A stretch of 36,485 nt of DNA from an uncultured Clostridia bacterium (GCA_947630975.1 CANRJP010000018.1:1-36485), one strand, 5' to 3'; positions 9,201 to 17,605 are shown, counted from the first letter of the stretch. Made by a program: numbers and translations. The notes: generated by a model not told the origin, from the sequence alone.

Positions 9201-12200
9201 GGGGTTACGGCCGCCGGTGTCGAGACCGGCCAGACTCTGGATATGGCCTTGCTGAGCGGCACCTTCGTGGGCGTGGACGGAACTGCCGTTGACGGTAAGC
9301 TCGGCTGGATGCCTTATGGCGAAAGACAGCCCAATCAGGTAACCGTAAGACCCGATGTGGATTACACTTGGGTATTCCTGCCCACATCGGAAAACTACAG
9401 CAGCGTTACGGGAACCGCCAGAGTAAGCGTGACTCTCACCCGGGCGCCCAAGGACACCGTTGTTTACAACCTTCCCGGCGACGACGGCAACTACGCCTAT
9501 GTCAATATTGACGGCGAAAACCTGAAGGTCGGCGACGTTGTGGCCTTCTACAAATACAGTGTGAACGATCAGGGCGGTGTGACCGCCGCCGAACCCGACG
9601 ATCCCGTATGCCGCGAGGTACACATAACCCGCGATATGAACGGCAGGGTGAGAATAGCTCTCGATCCCGACGCGCTTGCCACCTCCGCCGGAGAAATATA
9701 TGTCCGCATCGAGGGCTCCACAAAGTGGGAGACCGTAAAGTATAAAAATGAGGTGGACTTCAGCGTCGACCCCGCCGAGATCACCGTCAAGCCTCAGGAA
9801 ACGACCGACGTGAAGCTGATAAGATCCGATAGCGAATACGAGATAGTCAGCTCGAAATGGATAGTTGACGAGGATTGTGTTTCCGTTGAGGGAAGCGGCG
9901 AAAGCGCCGTTGTCTCCGGCCTTGACTCCGGTCGGGCGACCCTTACGGTCGAAACCGTGTTTAAGCATCCCGATCCCGATTCTCCCGAAAAGACCGTTAC
10001 CGTGACCCGTACCGCTCCCGTGACCGTCAGTGACCGGGCGCCTACCACCGTCACCGTCTCTCTGCCGGAGCAGACCTATGACGGCAAGGCCAAGGCGGTA
10101 AGCGTCGAGGCGAACCGAGAGGGAGAAATAACCGTTGAATACGCCCCCGAGGGCACCGAAAACTGGAGCAAAGAGCCTCCCGTCAATGCCGGCGCTTACC
10201 GTGTAAAGGCCACTATCGCTCCGAATTCCGATTATTTGGGACACTCCACCGAGGCCAAGCTTGTCATCAATCCCCTTGAGGTCACTCTTGACAAGGGCAC
10301 TCTCGCCGCCGCGAATAAAACCTACGACGGCGCCAATACCGTCTCGCTCAGCGGCGAGATAGCCATAACCAATAAGGTGGAGGGCGATACCGTTTCAATT
10401 GACGGCGAAAAGATCACGGCTCTGTTCGTCGATGTAAACGCCGGACAAAACAAGACGGTCAATGTCACCGTGCCCGCCTACTCCCTCACGGGAGACGGCA
10501 GCGGCAACTACTCGATGCCGAAGGCCGCCGCGTTTACCCTGACAGCCAATATCGATCCCATGCCCGTGACGGTTACTCCCGTTGGCATGACCAAGTTCTA
10601 CGGCGAGACAAAGACCTCCGCCGATGTGAGCTTCACCAACGACAAGAATGTTCCCAACGGTGAATTGAAGATAACCTTTGGCAGCGAGGGCTTCGCTCCC
10701 GGCGCGGCGGTAAAGGACGGGGCATATCCCTATACCCTTGACGCTACCGCCAACAGCAACTACTCCGTGACTCTGGACGGCGAGGTCAACCCGGGCGTTA
10801 CCGTCGAAAAGACGGTCCCCGTCAAGGTTCAGGCTTACGCCGACGGTATAAAGACCGAAGTCGCCCTGTCGCGGTCAAAGATATCCGGCCACTACAAAAA
10901 CCCATATACCGAGGATCATGTGGATGGTGAATTTACCTGGGCCGAGCCCGACAAGTCATACAGTGAAAAGGGCAATTATCAGGCCGCTTACGTGTTCACT
11001 CCCGTCGATGAGGTCAATTACGAAAAGGTGACGGGCGATACCGTGAGCATAATAGTGTCCGACAAGACACCCACCAACTTCAATAAGCTCACCGATGAAG
11101 ATATGAAGTTCGTCTATGACGGACGGCCCAAGCGGATAAGGTTCACCGCCGACAGAGACGGTGAGATAACCGTAAAATACGCCCCCGTCGGCACTGAGGA
11201 CTGGGTCGCCGACGAGCCCGTCGATGCCGGTGCTTACAGTGTGCGGGCCTATATCGCGGCCACCGACGAGTTCGCGTCCGGCCTTGTGTTCACCACCCTC
11301 AACATTCTTCCGTTGGCCGTTGAACCCGATTACAGCGGCATAGCCGTTGCGCCCAAGACCTATGACGGCACGGCGGACGCTCTGCTCGGAGGCTCCGTTG
11401 CCGTGGGCAACCTTGTGGAGGGCGATGAGGTAAACATTCCCGCCTCCGCCGTGACAGCGGTTTATGAAAATGCCGCCGCCGGTACGGCCAAGAATGTTAC
11501 CGTTACCGTCGCCGCCGATTCTCTCACCGGCAGGGACGCCGCCAACTACACTCTGGCCGCCCACACCCATCATGTCGAAGGCGAGATAAACAGAAGAACG
11601 GTTAATTTGACCGCTTCCGCCGAAAAGGAGTACGGTCAGACTCTGACCCTCACCGACGGCGACTTTGAGGTTTCCCCGGATACTCCGCTGGTCGCCGGTG
11701 AGACCAAGGCCGACATCAAGGCCGGGCTTTCCAGCGAAGGCGCGGCTGAAACCGCCGCCGCCGGCAGCTATGCCATCACAGCCACCGCTTTGGCCGGCTC
11801 GAATTACGAGATAGGCACGGTGACCGGTGAAGTGACGGTAACAAAGGCCACTCCCGCCAAGGTCAGCGTCAGCGCGGGCAACGGCCTTGCGGGCAACACC
11901 CTCGCCACCGTTGACACCCTTGCCGGTACCTTTGAAAATCCCAACAACCATGCCGCCGTGGAAGGCGCCCTTACATGGGCACGACCCGAAACGGTTCTCA
12001 GCGCGGGCGTTTATAACTACGAGTGGGTATTCACCCCCGGCGACACAGATAACTACAATTCTCCCGTTACCGGACTTGTCTCTGTAACGGCCGGCAATAA
12101 GACTCCCGCCGCTCTGAAAATAACCGTGCCGGAAAGCCTTGTTTATGACGGCAAGGCCAAGACCGTCACCGCCGAAACCGACGCCAAGGCGGACGTGACT

Positions 12201-13502
12201 GTCGAGTACAGAACCCACAGCGTGGTCGTTCAGGCGGATGAGGCGATGATAATGGCTGTTGTCAGCGAACCCGCGGCCGCCGACGGCTGGTCGAAGGAGG
12301 CTCCCGTGAACGCCGGAAGCTATGATTACCGGGTAAGCGTACCCGAGACGGAGGCTTTGGCCGGCAACACAGTAACCGGAACCATGATCGTCGAACAGGC
12401 GGCTCCCGCCGGCGAGGTCAGCGCCTCCGATGTGGAGGAGGGCTCCTTCCTGGCCGAGTCCGCGCTTACCCACAGCTTCACCGATGTGAACGGCGGCGCT
12501 CTGAACGGCGCACTCACATGGGACAATGTGGGAGAGCTGGCACCCGAGCAGATAGTGGCCGAGTCCGAAACCGATTACGGCTGGACCTTCGTTCCCGCTG
12601 ACCCCAACTACAAGACGGTCGGCGGAACCGTGAAAGTCAAACTCACTCCCAACGTTCGTGAGGCAAAGGCCGTTATCTATAACCTTCCCGAAGCGGATTA
12701 CGCCTATGTTGACGTGGACGGCGTCAACCTTCAGGAATACGACACGGTAACATTCTATTCCGACATGGAAATGACCGATCCCGTCAGCGAGAGCGTCGTT
12801 ATTCCCGCCGGAACCTCCGGTCAGTTCAGAATCATGCTTGACGGCGACGCCCTGACCGCGCAGGCCGGTACGGTCTACGTGAGCATCGGTTCCTCCAGAG
12901 CCGTCAAGGCCGTGGATTACAAGGCGCAGCTGGGCTTCACTCTTGAACCCGCCGGCATAATTGCCGGTATCGGCGATACCGTGGAAATAACCGTGGCGCC
13001 CGCCGACGGCTCATATGTTGTCGAGAAGGCCGACTGGATGAGCGGCGATGCGAAAGTAGCCGACGTAACCGCCGGAGCCTCGGTCGGCACCGCCGACGTA
13101 AAGGCGTTGGCCGCCGGCAGCACGAGGATCACCGTTTCCGTCACCTTCAGCCATCCCGATCCCGCCGTTGATGAAAAGATAACCATGAGCGGCGAGGCAG
13201 AGGTCAACGTTATAAATAACGATGTCGAGGCGACCGTGACCGGTGCGGCATATGCCGATGGCGCGGTAAACTTCGTCCTCAACAACGCTCAGGATTACGT
13301 CGAGGTCGACGCTTATGCCGCCGAGTATAAGGACGAAAAGCTTCTGAATGTGAAGTCCAGGAAGGTTTCCGTAAATTCCGCGGCGCAGCATATAAGCGTT
13401 GACTTTACGCCCGCGGCGTCCGACTCCGAGATAAGGGTCTATGTCTGGATGGTGGATAAGACCGTTCCCGTGACCAAGGCCGAAAACGTGATAAGAAAAT
13501 AA
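6228..13502 (+). CDS. Very large secreted repeat protein with MBG/YDG-like beta modules and Ig-like domains
   Basis: Signal peptide MKKRILAALVALTMICAVFPATVMAED. At least 5 copies of a 'VYDGK...ITVEY...W..E.PVDAGAY.V' module, YDG-like copies (KTYDGANTVSL, KTYDGTADALL), '(F/E)YGE(T)...' modules and '..L.W..P......Y.W.F.P.D..NY' modules. ORF is open for 7.3 kb. Confidence 0.9.
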   Translation: MKKRILAALVALTMICAVFPATVMAEDAELMASAVTVTSLNYKANGSVSSSGCPVKRNNVMWVSFWNVGTWGRLPYDSDGVIEVIAPNGERSYPSRIKDGGDNYFCWEMSSVETGSYKVNWYANPQRDEDGGLAADQEPTNSLEKKMSAVELTVDPKDGKFETEVANPIYAFENDSLDMLGLPKIVSNDPNNGIRGWKDAEGKTVTRVPALGADGSIPKLTAVVSELPRYDYDIVYADGEHKGESIFVSDADGSLSASIDLGDAVMGYTAEDVKPVNIEFKNTGNQKLTMYGSFNCAVGSLKLDKNPIEPGETVNGQIAAKTGLTAGVHTGVMQFYYNSFRIIRKINLKLTVNSKGITVKPESLTKEYGETRTSTDVKYEILAEDVDDSFIRNGLTFTSAGFEAAAKVGSYPYTVSGQVTGYSVTIDESDKPVVTVTQSEPMVASESTSGIAVGQKLSESVITAKFVNKYTNEPVHGTFKWKDGDKKMSSEGTFVEPYIFTPTDTQNYKTVEDEVTVTVSGGTPTLVTVVSGQKLDPMYDAKPHGVRFQADREGEITVRYRLHSSTEDWSTEEPIDAGSYDVIAYIESEGGYAEGTGVANLTIRQRELTQFLWNPTPVSQKAYNGRTNANIAGVPVEVYYSYYRTVDGKSVADDVRIKRANVTAEFLHPNVGKQTIELTLHAENALEGAQAANYVIPHDMVHHAEATIVPLPLTFTVPDKEKFYGEYIIFDHEDFDISVGHLVEGETKEDVKMVLTSAGAAVDAEVGEYEIKGDTAPTSNYVRNGFQGGAGKVIVKQTTPGLVRDNVAVTDGKEGKPLSTVTLSATFENPYTKNEVKGDLHWKQPETEIKQGANVYEWEFIPEDRHNYTAREGSVTVTGVAKEPASITVQLPENRVYDGKQKVVTATTNSGGAVTVQYQKTDAAPHDGGQEQPSFEGGASAPASADGWTADAPVDAGNYLVKIDVAADGDYAANSTTAVLNISPAEPKAAAGVTAAGVETGQTLDMALLSGTFVGVDGTAVDGKLGWMPYGERQPNQVTVRPDVDYTWVFLPTSENYSSVTGTARVSVTLTRAPKDTVVYNLPGDDGNYAYVNIDGENLKVGDVVAFYKYSVNDQGGVTAAEPDDPVCREVHITRDMNGRVRIALDPDALATSAGEIYVRIEGSTKWETVKYKNEVDFSVDPAEITVKPQETTDVKLIRSDSEYEIVSSKWIVDEDCVSVEGSGESAVVSGLDSGRATLTVETVFKHPDPDSPEKTVTVTRTAPVTVSDRAPTTVTVSLPEQTYDGKAKAVSVEANREGEITVEYAPEGTENWSKEPPVNAGAYRVKATIAPNSDYLGHSTEAKLVINPLEVTLDKGTLAAANKTYDGANTVSLSGEIAITNKVEGDTVSIDGEKITALFVDVNAGQNKTVNVTVPAYSLTGDGSGNYSMPKAAAFTLTANIDPMPVTVTPVGMTKFYGETKTSADVSFTNDKNVPNGELKITFGSEGFAPGAAVKDGAYPYTLDATANSNYSVTLDGEVNPGVTVEKTVPVKVQAYADGIKTEVALSRSKISGHYKNPYTEDHVDGEFTWAEPDKSYSEKGNYQAAYVFTPVDEVNYEKVTGDTVSIIVSDKTPTNFNKLTDEDMKFVYDGRPKRIRFTADRDGEITVKYAPVGTEDWVADEPVDAGAYSVRAYIAATDEFASGLVFTTLNILPLAVEPDYSGIAVAPKTYDGTADALLGGSVAVGNLVEGDEVNIPASAVTAVYENAAAGTAKNVTVTVAADSLTGRDAANYTLAAHTHHVEGEINRRTVNLTASAEKEYGQTLTLTDGDFEVSPDTPLVAGETKADIKAGLSSEGAAETAAAGSYAITATALAGSNYEIGTVTGEVTVTKATPAKVSVSAGNGLAGNTLATVDTLAGTFENPNNHAAVEGALTWARPETVLSAGVYNYEWVFTPGDTDNYNSPVTGLVSVTAGNKTPAALKITVPESLVYDGKAKTVTAETDAKADVTVEYRTHSVVVQADEAMIMAVVSEPAAADGWSKEAPVNAGSYDYRVSVPETEALAGNTVTGTMIVEQAAPAGEVSASDVEEGSFLAESALTHSFTDVNGGALNGALTWDNVGELAPEQIVAESETDYGWTFVPADPNYKTVGGTVKVKLTPNVREAKAVIYNLPEADYAYVDVDGVNLQEYDTVTFYSDMEMTDPVSESVVIPAGTSGQFRIMLDGDALTAQAGTVYVSIGSSRAVKAVDYKAQLGFTLEPAGIIAGIGDTVEITVAPADGSYVVEKADWMSGDAKVADVTAGASVGTADVKALAAGSTRITVSVTFSHPDPAVDEKITMSGEAEVNVINNDVEATVTGAAYADGAVNFVLNNAQDYVEVDAYAAEYKDEKLLNVKSRKVSVNSAAQHISVDFTPAASDSEIRVYVWMVDKTVPVTKAENVIRK

Positions 13503-13529
13503 CTTACAAACACAATTCATGCTGAACGC

Positions 13530-13557
13530 AAGGGGGCGCGGAATTTCCGCGCCCCTT
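13530..13557 (+). terminator. Putative terminator after the large repeat protein
   Basis: Hairpin AAGGGGGCGCGGAA / TTCCGCGCCCCTT followed by att; 28 bp after the stop. Confidence 0.75.
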
Positions 13558-13760
13558 ATTGTACAGATTATTATATATTGTCAAGCAATGGAGAATTGAA
13601 CCCAATACGGACAGGGCCGGTAACAGTCGCAATAACTCACTCTGTCATATTTCTAAAACTTCGTAAACGCCTGCGGCGTATTGCCTTAATGTGTTTGTGG
13701 GTATTTTAATGATTTTTGTCCGGAAAAATGGAACGAAAAATGACAAAATGTAAATCATTA

Positions 13761-13789
13761 TTGATTTTTACTGTGAATTTTTGTATAAT
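13761..13789 (+). promoter_or_regulatory. Putative sigma-A promoter
   Basis: TTGATT - 17 bp - TATAAT, 35 bp upstream of the 13825 CDS. Confidence 0.65.
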
Positions 13790-13824
13790 ATAAGATATAA
13801 GTACTGCATCAGAGGGGATAGACA

Positions 13825-14205
13825 ATGGGGGAGAAGAACTTTAAGGTTTCAAGGATCTCGGCAAAAGAATTGGCCGATTTCATGGGGATATCCACAAGGA
13901 CTCTGACCCGCCTTGACGAAAGCGGGGTCTTGCCCGCATACCGCAGCGCCGGCGGCAACCGTATATATACGACGGATCACTTGAAAAAAGCGTTGGAGAT
14001 CATGACCGACTCGAGGGCAAGGAAGGTGGACGTGGCATTTTTAAAAAAGGGCACGGCTCTGCTCCGGGGCAGAGTAGAGGTCCCTCGCCGCTGGCTGGAA
14101 AAGATCGGAATAACCAAGGATTCGCCCACGGCCAAGGTCAGCTTTGACGGCGAAAGGATTATTATCACAAGGGACGAGCCGTTATACGAAGATGACAGCG
14201 AATAA
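13825..14205 (+). CDS. Putative regulator: MerR/excisionase-type HTH fused to an AbrB/SpoVT-like domain
   Basis: N-term ISAKELADFMGISTRTLTRLDESGVLPAYRSAGGNRIYTTDHL (MerR-like HTH); C-term GRVEVPRRWLEKIGITKDSPTAKVSFDGERIIITRD (AbrB-like swapped-hairpin pattern). Confidence 0.75.
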   Translation: MGEKNFKVSRISAKELADFMGISTRTLTRLDESGVLPAYRSAGGNRIYTTDHLKKALEIMTDSRARKVDVAFLKKGTALLRGRVEVPRRWLEKIGITKDSPTAKVSFDGERIIITRDEPLYEDDSE

Positions 14206-14222
14206 ATGCCAAAAATCAATAG

Positions 14223-14251
14223 TTGACATTTGACAGATAATGTGATATAAT
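14223..14251 (+). promoter_or_regulatory. Consensus sigma-A promoter for the exonuclease gene
   Basis: TTGACA - 17 bp - TATAAT: exact consensus hexamers with optimal spacing. Confidence 0.85.
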
Positions 14252-14253
14252 TT

Positions 14254-14309
14254 AAGGTAGTACCGCACAGAGTTCCTCAGCGGTCTTTGTGCGTGCGCGG
14301 TACTGCCTT
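14254..14309. repeat. Long inverted repeat / hairpin in the exonuclease 5' leader
   Basis: AAGGTAGTACCGC / GCGGTACTGCCTT (13 bp, one G-U), with possible inner or alternative stem CGCACA / TGTGCG. Confidence 0.8.
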
Positions 14310-14337
14310 AAAAAAATTTACGAGAGGGATCAGGCCC

Positions 14338-15330
14338 GTGAATTATGTTATTTTGGATATGGAGTGGAACCAATCTTATCCTAAAACTGACAGCGAGGGG
14401 AAGAAAAAGACCTCGCCCATGAATGAAATTATTGAAATCGGCGCCATCAAACTCAATGAAAAACTGGAATTCATGGACGCGTTCAAGTGCCTTGTGCGCC
14501 CGTGCTACATAAAGAAGCTGAACAGCCATGTGAAGAAGCTGACCGGCATCACGTCGGAAATGCTCCGCCGGGGCATATGGTTCCCCGAGGCGGTGGTGGA
14601 TTTTCGGGATTGGTGCGGCGAGGATAGGGTAATTCTCACATGGGGCTACGATGACGTCCCCATGCTTGAGTCGTGCCTCAAGCTCTACGGCTTGGAGACC
14701 GGCTGGATAGGCCGGTGGTACAATCTTCAGGTAATTTTCAACGCCCAGACCGACGGCGGAAAAAATCAGCGTTCGCTTAAGTCCGCCGTTGAATATTTCA
14801 ATTTGACCGTAGATGAGGAGGGCCATCCCCAACACGACGCACTCAACGACGCGGGCTATACCGCCATGGTTTGCCGCTGTCTCGATTTGGAGAGGGGTAT
14901 AGCGGAGTACGGACACAGCACAAAATCCATGTCTCCGTCCGTTATCGCCTTTGGCGATCTCAAGGTGGAATCCCGCCGTCAGTTCCCCTGCGCCGTCATC
15001 AACGGCCGCAGCCAGTGCCCCGAGGCCTTTTCCGTCAACCCCTGTCCCAGGTGCGGCGCACCCATGGTACGCGGCAAATGGGTTCGTCAGGGCCGGGGCA
15101 AGATGATAGCCATAGGCGAGTGCCGTGAGCACGGACGGTTTTTCATGCAGAATTCCATCGTCAGGAACGGAGGGGAGAGGACGGTGCGCAAGACCGTCTA
15201 CAAGAGCGCTCCCTCCGCCGAGGAGTTTTACGCCGAACGCCTGTCCGTCGAGGAACAAAAGGCCGAGCGCAGAGCCGCCAACCGCGCCGCCCGCCGCGCC
15301 GAAAACGAAATGGAGGCCGAGGAGGCCTGA
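14338..15330 (+). CDS. DEDDh-type 3'-5' exonuclease (KapD-like) with C-terminal Zn-ribbon-like and charged tail
   Basis: GTG start after gagaggg RBS. YVILDMEWNQS, NEIIEIGAIKL, HDALNDAGYTAMV (exo motifs); C-term CPRCG...GECREHGRF; Ala/Arg/Glu tail. ORF track opens at 14287. Confidence 0.85.
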   Translation: MNYVILDMEWNQSYPKTDSEGKKKTSPMNEIIEIGAIKLNEKLEFMDAFKCLVRPCYIKKLNSHVKKLTGITSEMLRRGIWFPEAVVDFRDWCGEDRVILTWGYDDVPMLESCLKLYGLETGWIGRWYNLQVIFNAQTDGGKNQRSLKSAVEYFNLTVDEEGHPQHDALNDAGYTAMVCRCLDLERGIAEYGHSTKSMSPSVIAFGDLKVESRRQFPCAVINGRSQCPEAFSVNPCPRCGAPMVRGKWVRQGRGKMIAIGECREHGRFFMQNSIVRNGGERTVRKTVYKSAPSAEEFYAERLSVEEQKAERRAANRAARRAENEMEAEEA

Positions 15331-15454
15331 CAGTTATGGCCGTGGAAAAATCGCGCGGAACGGCGCCGTCGCAAGCGATGCGAGGCTGCTCTCCTTTTCT
15401 CCGCAAACAACTTCGCCGTTTGCGGGGAGTGGTGATTTTCGTTCATAGTTAAAA

Positions 15455-15492
15455 GAAAAACCGTCTTTTCGTAAGAAAAAGGCGGCTTTTTC
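15455..15492. terminator. Bidirectional terminator between convergent genes
   Basis: AAAAACCGTCTTTTC ... GAAAAAGGCGGCTTTTTC imperfect stem flanked by A and T runs, between the exonuclease (+) and YbaK-like (-) genes. Confidence 0.7.
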
Positions 15493-15578
15493 AATTCATA
15501 CTGATACTTGATTAAAACCGGACATTTGCGCCGACATTTTTCGCGCCGGTCAAGGAAGGCGGCAATTTGGGATCGGTA

Positions 15579-16049
15579 TTAATTCCATCCTTTGCAGACA
15601 TCGATCCACGAGGTAAATCCGGAATACTTTTCAAGCTCGGCTACTGTCAGTTCGATTGCGCTGTTACTGCTTCCGCACGCCGGAAACACGGTTTGAAATC
15701 TTTTCAGCGATACGTCGAGATATACCGCGACTCCGTCGTTGACCGCGAATGGGCAAACTCCGCCGACAGCATGACCTACCATTGCCCGTACTTCATCCGA
15801 CGTCAGCATTTTCGCCTTTGTGCCAAACCGCGCCTTGTATTTGGGATTATCAATTTTTGCGTCACCGGCGGCAACGATCAATATGGGGCCTCCGCCTGCC
15901 ATGAATGAAAGCGTTTTTGCGATCCTGCAAGGCTCGCAATGTAAAGCTTCGGCGGCAAGCTCCACCGTAGCGCTTGATACCTCAAATTCTTGTACTCGGT
16001 TTTCCATTCCGTATTTCTTAAAATATTCTTTGACTTTTTCGACTGACAT
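15579..16049 (-). CDS. YbaK/EbsC-family aminoacyl-tRNA deacylase-like protein
   Basis: CRIAKTLSFMAGGGPILIVAAGDAKIDNPKYKARFGTKAKMLTSDEVRAMVGHAVGGVCPFAV is typical of the YbaK/ProX fold. Confidence 0.9.
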   Translation of the reverse strand: MSVEKVKEYFKKYGMENRVQEFEVSSATVELAAEALHCEPCRIAKTLSFMAGGGPILIVAAGDAKIDNPKYKARFGTKAKMLTSDEVRAMVGHAVGGVCPFAVNDGVAVYLDVSLKRFQTVFPACGSSNSAIELTVAELEKYSGFTSWIDVCKGWN

Positions 16050-16061
16050 TTTTCCGCCTCC

Positions 16062-16940
16062 CTAAATCTGTTCCCATAGGAGCATATTGTTTTCAAATCG
16101 TGTGTTCAACTTGCCGGTATCCTTTAGCCATGCAAGATATGAGCGGACGGTGCTTCCGACCAAAACGTACTGCTCAAAATTCATTGTGAGAGAATAGCAG
16201 GTGAACAGCCGTTGCAGAATTGCCTCAAAGCAAAGCGGCTCTTTACAAAGTTCAATGATTTTCCCGGCGATCTCCCATACTTTTTCAATGTTGTACTGTG
16301 CCAATGAGGAAATATTGTCCGTTGCCTCCGCATGAGCCGGAATAAACATTTTGGCGTTCAGTGTCTTTACCGTTGCAAGTGTTTCCAGATAAGCGGCCAC
16401 ATCATATATAAATCCGATCCGGTATTTGTCCAGCGTTTGACGGCTCGATAGACAATCGGCGAGATAGACAACATTATCCGGTGTACGAAAACCCACCATG
16501 TCAAAGAAATGTCCCGGTAGATCGATGATCTCAAAGCCCTCCGGCAAGGTATCCTTTGTCAAACGGTCCGCATTACTCTCTTGCGCCAGTAAAAACTTGT
16601 GGCGCAGATCTTTGCACGGATAGCCGCCGTACAGGAAGGACGGCTCCAAAATGGGGTGCCTTGTGAAATCGCACTCTATCCCCGGCGCATAAATCTTACA
16701 TCCCGTTTGCCCCTGCAAATACCTGTTGCCGCCGATGTGGTCGGCGTTGGAATGAGTGTTGTATATAGCCGTCAGTTTCCAGTCGCTAGCGTCCAATATC
16801 TGTCGGATTTTTCGTCCCGCGTCTTTGTCGTTGCCGCTGTCGATCAGACAAACTTCTTTTTCATTCAGCTTTACAAGTCCTATTTTTGCGGGGCTTTGAA
16901 TATAATAGCTGCTGTCTGAAACCTGTATCAGTTCATACAT
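16062..16940 (-). CDS. MBL-fold metallo-hydrolase-like protein
   Basis: VCLIDSGNDKDAGRKI, NTHSNADHIGGN, DLPGHFFDMVGF, VYLADCLSS, FIPAHAEAT. ATG at 16940 preceded by aaggggg; the ORF track extends to 17039. Confidence 0.87.
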   Translation of the reverse strand: MYELIQVSDSSYYIQSPAKIGLVKLNEKEVCLIDSGNDKDAGRKIRQILDASDWKLTAIYNTHSNADHIGGNRYLQGQTGCKIYAPGIECDFTRHPILEPSFLYGGYPCKDLRHKFLLAQESNADRLTKDTLPEGFEIIDLPGHFFDMVGFRTPDNVVYLADCLSSRQTLDKYRIGFIYDVAAYLETLATVKTLNAKMFIPAHAEATDNISSLAQYNIEKVWEIAGKIIELCKEPLCFEAILQRLFTCYSLTMNFEQYVLVGSTVRSYLAWLKDTGKLNTRFENNMLLWEQI

Positions 16941-17550
16941 TATGTATCCCCCTTTATACTGCTCCTTGATAAAAACATCACATATAGTCTGTATCCGCCC
17001 GGTCAGAAAGGGCTGTACAAAGCCGATGACCGGAAACATGGCCGCAAGCGTAAAATTTTTTATTTGCTTTTTTACGGCAATTTCTTCCTGTATGTCGGCG
17101 GATTTTCACCTCCGGCGGTTATATTATACCACACTTTTTCCAAGAAGGCAAGTACAAAAAGTTTACGCCTTTAATTCCTCAGTGCCTATGTGGCCGACGG
17201 GAAAATCAAGACCGAAATGTGCGCCGTGCGCGGGGAGAATAACAATGCCGGCGGTGATAGACACAAATATTCCCGTTTCGGCTTTGTGGCCGAGGGTCAG
17301 CGCTCCGGCGAGGATAAATCCGCGCCGTCGTTCAAAAAATATGTTTCCGACCGTCATCCCAAAAACGCTGTACGCTTCTCAAAGCGGGGATACCGAAAAG
17401 ACGGAGACATTACCAATCTTCCGCTATATCTCGCTCGAAAAACAAAAGAGCTTCTGTGAAATCCTAATGAGGCTGCGGCATGATCTCGAAGGAAGCATGG
17501 AATACAAAATAATTCACAGTAAAGGAAAGGGCCTCGGTCTTGAGGTTAGA

Positions 17551-17585
17551 GATGGCTCTCCGCCCGTGCGGCGCGGAGAGCCATC
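17551..17585. repeat. Perfect 13-bp inverted repeat
   Basis: GATGGCTCTCCGC / GCGGAGAGCCATC with 9-nt spacer. Confidence 0.8.
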
Positions 17586-17605
17586 CGCGCGTATCGATAC
17601 AATTA

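Noticed and set aside
7392-10244. 950-aa minus-strand ORF
   Set aside because: Antisense to the giant repeat protein; repeated low-complexity translation mirrors the sense repeats.
10956-12473. 505-aa minus-strand ORF
   Set aside because: Same antisense artefact as above.
14308-15258. 316-aa minus-strand ORF opposite the exonuclease
   Set aside because: Sense strand has recognisable exonuclease motifs, promoter and RBS; no family motif in the antisense translation.
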